A stretch of DNA of 64,000 bases. Origin: Vreelandella sp031769195 (lineage in GTDB: Bacteria > Pseudomonadota > Gammaproteobacteria > Pseudomonadales > Halomonadaceae). This document shows positions 8,119 to 15,913 of the stretch, piece by piece. The position numbers and the translations under genes are program-made. Under the pieces are notes generated by a model. The model was not told where the DNA came from. It worked only from the letters and a program-made list of their open reading frames with translations, and made no database searches. The DNA lies in the NCBI RefSeq assembly GCF_031769195.1, contig NZ_JAVHNP010000002.1:434001-498000 (forward strand), in the 5' to 3' direction. Every line of letters starts with the position of its first letter. Position 1 is the stretch's first letter.

Positions 8119-8700
8119 TTATCCCTGTACCAGTCCGGAAAAACCGAGAAACGCCAGCGACATCAAGCTCGCGGTAATCATGGCAATGGCAGCCCCTTTA
8201 AAAGGTTGGGGCACATCGGCACTGGCTAAGCGCTCTCGCATCGCAGCAAATAGCACCAAGACGAGCGAAAACCCAAGGGCTGCGCCGAGGCCGTAGAGCG
8301 TGGTATGGAAAAAGCTAAGCTCTCGATTTAATGACAGCAGGGCTACGCCGAGTACCGCGCAGTTAGTGGTAATCAGCGGCAGAAAAATCCCCAGCACCTG
8401 ATGCAGCAAAGGGCTTAACTGGCGCACCATCATTTCGGTGAACTGCACTACGGCTGCAATCACCACAATAAAGCTGATAGTACGCAGATAGGTAATATCA
8501 AAGGGCACGAGCAGGCCGTGATAGACCACGTAGCTCGCCGCTGAGGCGAGCGTTAACACAAACGTGGTGGCCAATGACATGCCCAGCGCTGACTCAAGCT
8601 TATTGGAGACACCCATAAACGGGCATAGCCCAAGAAACTGGACCAGCACAAAGTTGTTGACCAGCGCGGTGCTGATCAAAATAACAAAGAGTTCATTCAT
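8119..8700 (-). CDS. rsxA: Electron transport complex subunit RsxA/RnfA
   Basis: A 193-residue membrane subunit with about six helices, carrying LVQFLGLCPFMGVSNK near the N-terminus and LPLITTNCAVLGVALL at mid-length. Both segments recur in the paralogous RsxE, and the pair forms the pseudo-symmetric core that holds a membrane Fe-S centre through the conserved Cys. The ATG overlaps the stop of the upstream diguanylate cyclase gene in ATGA, so rsx transcription and translation probably start from that gene. Confidence 0.96.
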   Translation of the reverse strand: MNELFVILISTALVNNFVLVQFLGLCPFMGVSNKLESALGMSLATTFVLTLASAASYVVYHGLLVPFDITYLRTISFIVVIAAVVQFTEMMVRQLSPLLHQVLGIFLPLITTNCAVLGVALLSLNRELSFFHTTLYGLGAALGFSLVLVLFAAMRERLASADVPQPFKGAAIAMITASLMSLAFLGFSGLVQG

Positions 8701-10295
8701 GACGGCGTATTTTGCTTAGAAATAGGGTGGCTGGCTAGAGGGGGCTTGAAGAGCACCACACAGTGGCGTCCGCTGGCTTTGGCCAAATACAGCGCCTGGT
8801 CAGCGGTGCTCATCACCGCACTTGGGAGTGATGTGTCGCTATCGCTTAACATGCCAATACCCACGCTAATGGTGACGCATTCGCTGACAGGCGAGGTGGC
8901 ATGAGATAGCTGAAGCAGGTCGACCGCTTCAATCAGTGCGTTGGCAAAGTTGCCAGCCTCTTTTGGAGTAATGTCTGGCAGCAGCGCGCTAAACTCCTCT
9001 CCGCCGGTACGGGCAATCAGGAAGTCATGTTGGTTGGCGACGCCCTGTAGGGCAGTTGCCACTAGCTTTAGGCATTCGTCGCCTTTTTGGTGGCCGTAAT
9101 AGTCGTTGTAGAGTTTGAAATGATCGATATCCAGCATCATAACGGCTAACGGCGTGTTGCATGTGCTGGCTTCAGTAATCACCGATGCTAGACATTGATC
9201 AAAGAGTCGACGGTTGGGCAATTCAGTCAGTGCGTCATGTGTGGATAGTTCAAGCAGCTCTGTATTAAGCTGCTGTTGACACGATAGCTGCTCTAAAAAG
9301 GCTCTGGCTAAGATACCGATTTCATCGCGCCGCTGGGTTAAACCATCACTGTCGACACCTGGGCCGACAGGTTGCGTGAACTCGGTGAACGCGGTGAGCT
9401 GACGCAGTGGCTTTAGCACCATGCGCTCGAGCAGTAATAACACCATGCCAATGACCAGCAACATCAGTCCGGCTGTCCATAGCAGGAAATAGCGAAAGGT
9501 CGTGAGACTGGCGAGATACTGCACGCGGTTTAACGTGATTTCCAGCGTCACTGCCTCGTCTTTCCCCACGGCGGGGAACTGTTGTGATGCTCGAACCCCT
9601 TCACCTGAAAACACTAACTCGGTAGGCTTAGAGGCATCATAGGGCGCGACATTGAGCGATATAGGCAGTCCAGTATAGTCGGCCATTCGTTCAAGCCAAG
9701 CATCATCCATGGCGCGGGCTTTAAACAGCCAGCCGTTAGGTGGGCCGCTTTCATCGGTGTGCAAAATTGGGCTGGCCGCCACGATGGCGGGCCACTGTTC
9801 GATATACAGCGCGGTAGACTCAACCTGACTGGCGATGGCCGATTGCATGGTATCGACCCAGGGGGCCATCCAGGCGCATAGGTCTACGGCGGAGGTACAG
9901 GTTTGGTAACGACCAGAGACTGGGTCTACCCCCGCCAAGAAATGAACGTCGCCCTGCAGCGTAAAGAACGCCATAAGGTGGTAGTTCATGTCTTCAAACA
10001 TCTGCTGGCTAAAGTTGACCTCTGTGTAGCGGGGGTTATTGCTCTCAATAAATCGGTAGGTGTCATCCCAGTTTGACCAATCCCGTGCTTGGGCGAGCAG
10101 GCTCTCTTGGTTGAGCATTAGGCTACGTGTTGCTCGGTCCAGCTCACGCTGCACGGCGGTACGTTCTTCTGCCTGTAGCGCTGGAAAAATCAGCCATTTG
10201 CTGATGACCGCGAGCGCTATCATTGCGACGATTAATAACCCGCCCAATACAGCAAAGAAACGAACACGCAGTGACAGGGAAAGGCGCTGGCCCAT
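8697..10295 (-). CDS. Membrane diguanylate cyclase with CHASE4, HAMP and GGDEF domains
   Basis: A 532-residue sensor enzyme predicted to make cyclic di-GMP. Helix 1 is at about 10-32, followed by a periplasmic CHASE4-type domain with the WSNWDDTYRFI signature near 67-77, helix 2 at about 270-292, a HAMP linker, then a GGDEF domain with the active motif RTGGEEF. The residues before it (ANQHDFLIA) do not contain the RxxD inhibitory site, so product inhibition is probably lacking. The gene precedes rsxA with an ATGA overlap. A 22-bp inverted repeat lies 18 bp upstream of its start and may be its operator. The ligand is unknown. Confidence 0.9.
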   Translation of the reverse strand: MGQRLSLSLRVRFFAVLGGLLIVAMIALAVISKWLIFPALQAEERTAVQRELDRATRSLMLNQESLLAQARDWSNWDDTYRFIESNNPRYTEVNFSQQMFEDMNYHLMAFFTLQGDVHFLAGVDPVSGRYQTCTSAVDLCAWMAPWVDTMQSAIASQVESTALYIEQWPAIVAASPILHTDESGPPNGWLFKARAMDDAWLERMADYTGLPISLNVAPYDASKPTELVFSGEGVRASQQFPAVGKDEAVTLEITLNRVQYLASLTTFRYFLLWTAGLMLLVIGMVLLLLERMVLKPLRQLTAFTEFTQPVGPGVDSDGLTQRRDEIGILARAFLEQLSCQQQLNTELLELSTHDALTELPNRRLFDQCLASVITEASTCNTPLAVMMLDIDHFKLYNDYYGHQKGDECLKLVATALQGVANQHDFLIARTGGEEFSALLPDITPKEAGNFANALIEAVDLLQLSHATSPVSECVTISVGIGMLSDSDTSLPSAVMSTADQALYLAKASGRHCVVLFKPPLASHPISKQNTPS

Positions 10296-10313
10296 AAAAC
10301 AAACTCAGGTTGA

Positions 10314-10335
10314 CGTTAATGTTTCAACATTAACG
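10314..10335. promoter_or_regulatory. Inverted repeat upstream of the diguanylate cyclase-rsx operon
   Basis: CGTTAATGTT and AACATTAACG are perfect 10-bp arms around a 2-nt spacer. The site is 18 to 40 bp upstream of the operon start codon and clear of the metG terminator. Size and symmetry fit a dimeric repressor or activator site. No regulator is assigned. Confidence 0.5.
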
Positions 10336-10361
10336 GATCTAGATAGAAGTAGCTTAAAACA

Positions 10362-10396
10362 CAAAAGGGGCAGGCTGTTCGCCTTGCCCCTTTCAT
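10362..10396 (-). terminator. Rho-independent terminator of metG
   Basis: On the minus strand, AAAGGGGCA pairs with TGCCCCTTT through a GC-rich stem with one bulge, followed by TTTTGTGTTTT. It starts 16 bp after the metG stop and separates metG from the rsx operon. Confidence 0.8.
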
Positions 10397-10411
10397 CCTG
10401 GAACGGCGGCG

Positions 10412-12448
10412 TTACATGACGCGCTGACCAGGTTCAGCACCTGAATCAGGTGAAAGCAGGTAAATCCCTTCGTTATTCGCGGAGGCCAATACCATGCCTT
10501 CTGATACACCAAAGCGCATTTTGCGTGGCGCTAAGTTAGCGACCATGACCGTTAAACGACCTTCCAGTGCTTCGGGCGAGTACGCCGAGCGAATGCCAGA
10601 GAAGACGTTGCGGGTTTCGCCGCCGAGATCCAGGGTTAGCTGCAGCAGTTTGTCAGCACCCTCGACATACTGCGCTTTCGCAATGCGGGCAATACGCAGG
10701 TCTACCTTGGCAAAGTCGTCAAAGCTGATTTCCGCGGCGATAGGTTCCTCTGCAAGCGGCCCCTTCGGTGTGTTTTTCAGCTTTTGCTCCTCGACCAGAT
10801 CTTCTTTCGAAGACTCGATCATGGCATCAATTTTGTCGCGCTCAACCCGGGTCATTAATGGCTTAAATTTGTTGATAGAGTGATTGACCAGCACATTACC
10901 ACGGCTTTCCCAATCAAGACTGTCAACATTTATAAACTCACGTGCCTGCTCCGCCATGGCGGGCACCACGGGGGCAAGATACACCATCAGCTGGCGGAAC
11001 AGGTTAATACCGACCGAGCAAATCTCTAGAACCTCCTGGTCGCGACCCTCTTGCTTCGCCAGTGCCCAGGGCTGTTTTTCCGCAATATAGGTATTGGCGT
11101 CATCCGCCAGCTCCATGATTTTGCGCATGGCACGGCTAAATTCACGCGCTTCAAAGTCGGCGGCAATGTCATCACCGGCAGCAATAAAGCGGGCGACCAT
11201 CTGCGGCTCGGCACAGTGTTCAGAGAGCGTTCCGCCGCCGAGTTTTTTCACGAAGCCCGCACAGCGGCTGGCAATATTGACAACCTTGCCGACTAAGTCG
11301 GAATTGACGCGGGCCGCGAAATCTTCAAGGTTGAGATCCAGGTCATCTACCTTAGAGGTCAGCTTGGCGGCGAAGTAGTAGCGCAAATACTCAGGATTGA
11401 GGTGGTCAGCATAGGTGGCGGCCTTAATGAAGGTGCCACGCGATTTCGACATCTTGGCGCCATCTACGGTTAAGAAGCCGTGGCAGTTAACCGCTGTAGG
11501 GGTGCGCATGTCGGCTCCATGTAGCATGGCGGGCCAGAACAGTGCGTGGAAGTAAACAATATCTTTGCCGATGAAGTGGTAGACCTCGGCGTTTGAGTCC
11601 TTTTGCCAAAAGCTATCGAAATCGATGCCGTCGCGTTCGCATAGGTTTTTAAAGCTGGCAAGGTAGCCAATCGGAGCATCTAGCCATACATAGAAGTACT
11701 TGCCGGGGGCGTCGGGGATTTCAAAGCCGAAATAAGGCGCGTCCCGGGAGATGTCCCACTCGTTAAAGCCGGATTCAAACCACTCCATCAGCTTGTTACG
11801 GATTTGTGGCTGCACATGCCCATCGTTGATCCACTGCTGCAGAAATTCAGCAAAGTCCGGCAGCTTGAAGAAATAATGGGTAGAACTACGCACTTCAGGC
11901 GTCGCGCCTGAAATCGCCGAAACTGGATTGATGAGATCTGCCGGGGTGTAGGTTGCGCCGCACTTTTCACAGTTATCGCCGTACTGGTCATCGGCGCCGC
12001 ATTTTGGGCAGGTACCTTTGATAAACCGGTCGGCTAAAAATAGCCCTTTCTGGGGATCAAACATCTGCTCAATATCGCGCGTAGCAATATGGCCTTTATC
12101 CCGCAGACGAGTGTAAATCAGTTCGCTGAAATGACGGTTTTCATCCGAATGCGTGGAGTGATAGTTATCAAATCCGACGCCAAAACGGGCGAAGTCTTGC
12201 TGATGGTCTTGGGAGACACGCTCAATCAGCGCTTCTGGAGTAATACCTTCCTGCTCGGCTCGCAGCATAATGGCGGTGCCGTGAGCGTCATCAGCGCAGA
12301 CGTAGTAACACTGCTGGCCACGGCTCTTTTGGAAGCGTACCCAGATATCCGTTTGGATGTACTCAAGCAGGTGGCCTAGGTGAATCGCACCGTTTGCATA
12401 GGGAAGGGCGCTTGTCACCAGAATGTTGCGCGGGGCAGTATTGGACAT
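10412..12448 (-). CDS. metG: Methionyl-tRNA synthetase
   Basis: It charges tRNA-Met, including initiator tRNA, in the cytoplasm. The 678-residue protein has the class I HLGH motif at 23-26 and KMSKSRGT near 335. A CPKCG...CEKCG zinc knuckle lies near residue 150, and a C-terminal EMAP/Trbp111-type tRNA-binding domain starts around FDDFAKVDLRIARI. The C-terminal domain makes it the long dimeric form. It is transcribed alone or with the small gene upstream, ahead of a strong terminator. Confidence 0.98.
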   Translation of the reverse strand: MSNTAPRNILVTSALPYANGAIHLGHLLEYIQTDIWVRFQKSRGQQCYYVCADDAHGTAIMLRAEQEGITPEALIERVSQDHQQDFARFGVGFDNYHSTHSDENRHFSELIYTRLRDKGHIATRDIEQMFDPQKGLFLADRFIKGTCPKCGADDQYGDNCEKCGATYTPADLINPVSAISGATPEVRSSTHYFFKLPDFAEFLQQWINDGHVQPQIRNKLMEWFESGFNEWDISRDAPYFGFEIPDAPGKYFYVWLDAPIGYLASFKNLCERDGIDFDSFWQKDSNAEVYHFIGKDIVYFHALFWPAMLHGADMRTPTAVNCHGFLTVDGAKMSKSRGTFIKAATYADHLNPEYLRYYFAAKLTSKVDDLDLNLEDFAARVNSDLVGKVVNIASRCAGFVKKLGGGTLSEHCAEPQMVARFIAAGDDIAADFEAREFSRAMRKIMELADDANTYIAEKQPWALAKQEGRDQEVLEICSVGINLFRQLMVYLAPVVPAMAEQAREFINVDSLDWESRGNVLVNHSINKFKPLMTRVERDKIDAMIESSKEDLVEEQKLKNTPKGPLAEEPIAAEISFDDFAKVDLRIARIAKAQYVEGADKLLQLTLDLGGETRNVFSGIRSAYSPEALEGRLTVMVANLAPRKMRFGVSEGMVLASANNEGIYLLSPDSGAEPGQRVM

Positions 12449-12486
12449 GGCGAATGAAAATTCCGTTTAGGCAGTACAAATAAAGA

Positions 12487-12510
12487 CGGCGAAGGTGAGG
12501 TACTTCGCCG
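12487..12510 (-). terminator. Hairpin between the small gene and metG
   Basis: CGGCGAAG and CTTCGCCG form an 8-bp stem with an 8-nt loop, followed on the minus strand by TCTTTATTTG. It could end transcription of the small upstream gene or attenuate read-through into metG. The T-run is interrupted. Confidence 0.5.
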
Positions 12511-12554
12511 GTAGTGTCATGTGAAGCATAAGTTAGTGAGACGTTATCTCGCTT

Positions 12555-12836
12555 TTAATACAGCGCCTGCTCTTCTTGTACGACTTCACGCAGCAGCTCT
12601 AGGAATAATTTGTCTGCCTCGGAGTGCTCAGCAGGGTCTTCGGGAATGTGCACGCTGGTAGTATCGGAAATCTCATTGGCAATGCGTGCCATGACAGCTG
12701 GACTGCTACCTTCATTGAGCTGTTCGCGGGCAATCGCCAGTGACTGCTCAAGAATTTTCGGATCTTGCAGCAGCTTACGAATAAAGCCGCGTAGCTCGTT
12801 AATAATGCGTGTTTTTTGAATTTCTGTTGCAGACAT
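12555..12836 (-). CDS. Small acidic protein of unknown function
   Basis: A 93-residue protein. The frame is open further upstream, but ATG 12836 has a clear AAGGAG ribosome binding site and the sequence from MSATEIQKTRIINEL on is the coherent part. It is helical and acidic with no cysteines and no signal or membrane segment, and ends EVVQEEQALY. It lies between the acyltransferase gene and metG on the same strand. I do not recognise the family. Confidence 0.7.
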   Translation of the reverse strand: MSATEIQKTRIINELRGFIRKLLQDPKILEQSLAIAREQLNEGSSPAVMARIANEISDTTSVHIPEDPAEHSEADKLFLELLREVVQEEQALY

Positions 12837-12969
12837 AGGGAGTCTCCTTAAGACCGCGCTGGGTGACACCACCGAGCGAGACCAATGAATGCCTTGACCA
12901 TAGCACTTTTTTGCTTTGTGAGCATGCGCTGTTCGTGGCGCTTGCCCATGAAAGCGGGGCATGTGGATG

Positions 12970-14151
12970 CTAAACGCTGAGTCGTCCTGCCTTGTGCTTC
13001 ACCGGATTGGCATACTGCTCTAACCAGTAGGGCTGCAGCGCTTCTGGGACGCTTGCCAAGCGCGCTTTAAAACGCTCGCGGTCTTGGCGGGTAATCGCTT
13101 TACGGGCAACCAGCTCCGGCGATTCACCCAGTGCTTCCAGTGCTAAATAATGGCTGGGGAAGAGGCGATAGCCGCCGATGACTTGACGGTCAATTTCGGC
13201 AGCCACTTCGTCCGGGGTGGCCATGTCAGCGCCAACCGGGGTGCCAAACTTTAGCTTCACGCGACCTTTAGGGCCGGTAATGCCTGCCACAATAGAGCGA
13301 ATGTCTTCAAACTCACTCTTTGAGTAGCTGCCCTGGGTGTCGATGTCGTGCAGTTCCTGGGCTTTTTGTAGGTCGCAAGGGTCGTACTCGTAGCTAATCG
13401 ACACCGGGACGAGCTTAAGTTCGGCAATGGCTTCACCGAAAATCATATCCCGCTCGGCATGGCGCTTTGCCATGGTGAGCATTTTGATAATCGCGGGGTC
13501 AGTGCGGTCGATGCCATTTTTAGCACGGCCTTCACGCTGGGCCATCCATATGGAGTGGTTATCATCGGTAATCGAGTGACGAATGTAGGATGACAGCTGC
13601 TGATAAGCCGCCAGCATGGCCCGCTTGCCGCGCGCACTGCGTGGCACAATAAAGCTTTTATTAAGCCGCATAAGATCAGTGACGTAAGGTTTTTTCAGCA
13701 AGTTGTCGCCGATCGCAATGCGTACGGTGTCCCGGCCTGCTTGATAAAGTGCGTAGTTAACGAAAGCCGGGTCCAGAGAGATATCGCGGTGGTTGCCAAT
13801 AAACAGGTAGGCGCTATGGTCATCGAGTTTGTCTAAGCCCGAGACGTCGAATGCATCCGTGGTGGTGCGGATCATGCGCTCCATATAGCTGGCAATGCGC
13901 ATTTGGAATTCACGAACGCTGGTGACTCCCTTTACCTCCCGGCGAACCGCATGGCCTGCCAGGGCTCGCGCTAAAGGCGGAGCCCATTTAGCCATGCGAG
14001 GCAGTCTAAAACGGGTCAAAGCGTCTAGCAGCTCGCTATCGCGGGAGAGCCGTTCAAGAACATCGGCCACTTCATGATCCATATAAGGGCGGATGTCCGC
14101 CCATGGGTCGTTGGTGGTGTCAGCGTTGGGTACATTATTGTGTTGAGTCAT
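12970..14151 (-). CDS. PlsC-related acyltransferase with an unusual HX5D site
   Basis: A 393-residue protein similar to glycerol-phosphate and lysophosphatidate acyltransferases, which attach fatty acyl chains to lipid precursors. The catalytic block reads GNHRDISLDPAF: H121 is followed by D127 (HX5D) or D123, whereas standard enzymes have HX4D. Further blocks, such as KSFIVPRSARGKRA, WMAQREGRAKNG and PVSISYEYDP, resemble acyltransferase motifs II-IV. No membrane segment is obvious. The substrate is unknown. It stands between rdgC and the small gene before metG, with about 70 bp on the rdgC side. Confidence 0.7.
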   Translation of the reverse strand: MTQHNNVPNADTTNDPWADIRPYMDHEVADVLERLSRDSELLDALTRFRLPRMAKWAPPLARALAGHAVRREVKGVTSVREFQMRIASYMERMIRTTTDAFDVSGLDKLDDHSAYLFIGNHRDISLDPAFVNYALYQAGRDTVRIAIGDNLLKKPYVTDLMRLNKSFIVPRSARGKRAMLAAYQQLSSYIRHSITDDNHSIWMAQREGRAKNGIDRTDPAIIKMLTMAKRHAERDMIFGEAIAELKLVPVSISYEYDPCDLQKAQELHDIDTQGSYSKSEFEDIRSIVAGITGPKGRVKLKFGTPVGADMATPDEVAAEIDRQVIGGYRLFPSHYLALEALGESPELVARKAITRQDRERFKARLASVPEALQPYWLEQYANPVKHKAGRLSV

Positions 14152-14220
14152 GCGATCCGTTGGATATAAGCAAAAATAATCGGGTGGCTATCTGGTTGCT
14201 GCGCCGGTCGATATCAAACG

Positions 14221-15159
14221 TTAGGCGTCTTGATGTGCCGTCGGTTCCCGCTGTGTTTCGCCGCCCAGCCATTCCAGCAGGCGGGTAACATCATCAGAGA
14301 GCGCTTGGGCCATCAGAATAAAGTCGGTTTCCAAACGTGCTAGCGCATCATCGCCGTCGTCTGCGTGATCCGCTTCTTCAATGAGCGCATCGCCAAAGCG
14401 CAGCGATTTCAGCGCTAAATCATCATGGAGTACAAAACTTAGGCGACCTTCCAGGCTAATGGCTAGCTTACTGGCCTGGCGTCCACTTTCCAGTAGTTGT
14501 TGTATCTCATCGCTGTCGAGATCCACTTGCCGGGCGCGCAGCACGCCATCATCGCCTTTTGCCTTTAATTCCACCTGGTCGCCTAGCTGCAGGTCGCTTG
14601 GGCGGCTGGCGGGGTCACCCAGCCAAGTGGTCATGGCGCGTATCGGCAGTGTTTGGCTACTCAGCGGCGTCGCTTTCAGGCTGCCCAGCGTTTCACGCAG
14701 CAGATCCAAGACGTCTTCTGCACGGGTGCGGGAGCTGGCGTTGACACCGATCAGCTGGCGCTTAGTATCCCACCATAAGTCAACTTTTTGACTGCGCACA
14801 AAGGCGCGCGGCAAGAGTTCTTCAGTGACTTGCTCTTTAAGCGCCGTTTTCTCTTTACGCGTGACTTTGCGTCCTTCGCTGGCCTCAATGTCAGCGACTT
14901 TTTCGTCGACTTCTTCTTTCACTACCGAGGCAGGCAGTAAGCGCTCTTGGCGCAGGGCAGAAAGTAAACGGTGCCCCTGGATTTCATGCAGGCGCTGGTC
15001 GCCACCTAACCGTCCGGCGGGCGCTGTCCAGCCTAAGCGGCGTGCATCCGCATTGCCTAGCGGCTTGGCCGCGTGCTCGTCCAGTGCGTTGGCCAGGGTC
15101 TGGCTATCTAGCTCGGGAGCGCCATGCAGGCGATATAAATGCAGGTGCTTAAACCACAT
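14221..15159 (-). CDS. rdgC: Recombination-associated protein RdgC
   Basis: A DNA-binding ring protein that limits RecA-mediated recombination. The reading frame opens at 15189, but ATG 15159, preceded by AGGAACGGTGAC, gives the family N-terminus MWFKHLHLYRL and a 312-residue protein of normal size. It keeps the GRKVTRKEKTALKEQVTEEL region in the middle and the acidic C-terminal third. It is a single gene with its own upstream region, divergent from the thioesterase gene. Confidence 0.93.
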   Translation of the reverse strand: MWFKHLHLYRLHGAPELDSQTLANALDEHAAKPLGNADARRLGWTAPAGRLGGDQRLHEIQGHRLLSALRQERLLPASVVKEEVDEKVADIEASEGRKVTRKEKTALKEQVTEELLPRAFVRSQKVDLWWDTKRQLIGVNASSRTRAEDVLDLLRETLGSLKATPLSSQTLPIRAMTTWLGDPASRPSDLQLGDQVELKAKGDDGVLRARQVDLDSDEIQQLLESGRQASKLAISLEGRLSFVLHDDLALKSLRFGDALIEEADHADDGDDALARLETDFILMAQALSDDVTRLLEWLGGETQREPTAHQDA

Positions 15160-15325
15160 GTCACCGTTCCTATGAAAAAGGTGGCACATTATGTCGAAAC
15201 CAAGCCTTTCCTACCAGCCTCTTGGTGTATGGGTGGAGTGTTGCACTGGTTTAAAACTTGTGTTTGATTTGCTGGGTATTAACGATTCCTTGCTCATTTT
15301 TATAAGGGTTGAATAAGAGGCTGCT

Positions 15326-15760
15326 ATGTCTGAATCGATTTCTCAGTTTGGTATGCGGGTTCGTGGTTATCACTTGGATGGCTATGGGCACGTTAACAAC
15401 GCGCGCTATCTAGAGTTTATGGAGGAGGGGCGCTGGGCGTTTTTCGATGAGCACCCTCGTCTCATCAAGCAACTGCACAGTGCAGGTCGTGCATTTGTCG
15501 TGGTTAATCTAAATATCGACTACCGCGCAGCGGCGGTGCAGGGCGACGATTTACAGGTAATGACAGCCATCGTGGATGTTGGCGAGCGAAGCGCTATTTG
15601 CCATCACCGCATTGTTCGCAAAGACGGCACGCTCGTCGCGCAGGCAGACCTCACCTTCGTGCTACTAGATATGCAAGCCAACAAAGCGGCAGCCATTGAG
15701 GGCGATGTGCGAGAGGTGCTGCTGGGTCTGGTGGTGCCTAAAGAGGCATTTACAGCCTAA
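15326..15760 (+). CDS. Acyl-CoA thioesterase of the 4HBT hot-dog family
   Basis: A 144-residue single hot-dog domain. The N-terminal DGYGHVNNARYLEFMEEGRW segment is the 4-hydroxybenzoyl-CoA thioesterase/YbgC active-site signature, although the usual catalytic Asp position before GHVNN reads as DGYGHVNN. It should hydrolyse acyl-CoA thioesters in the cytosol. The substrate cannot be told. It precedes gyrA by about 150 bp on the same strand and is probably transcribed separately. Confidence 0.8.
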   Translation: MSESISQFGMRVRGYHLDGYGHVNNARYLEFMEEGRWAFFDEHPRLIKQLHSAGRAFVVVNLNIDYRAAAVQGDDLQVMTAIVDVGERSAICHHRIVRKDGTLVAQADLTFVLLDMQANKAAAIEGDVREVLLGLVVPKEAFTA

Positions 15761-15913
15761 ACGGTAATGGCGATGTCACCGACTGCCCTTGATGCGTATG
15801 CGGTGGTATGATGTCACGGTCTCTGCGCGTCGCCTTTGTTTACGACTAAAGGCGGCATTTTCAAGCGCTTTCAACTCTCGCAGTGCCAATGCAGTGCAAA
15901 GGATCTGACTTTC

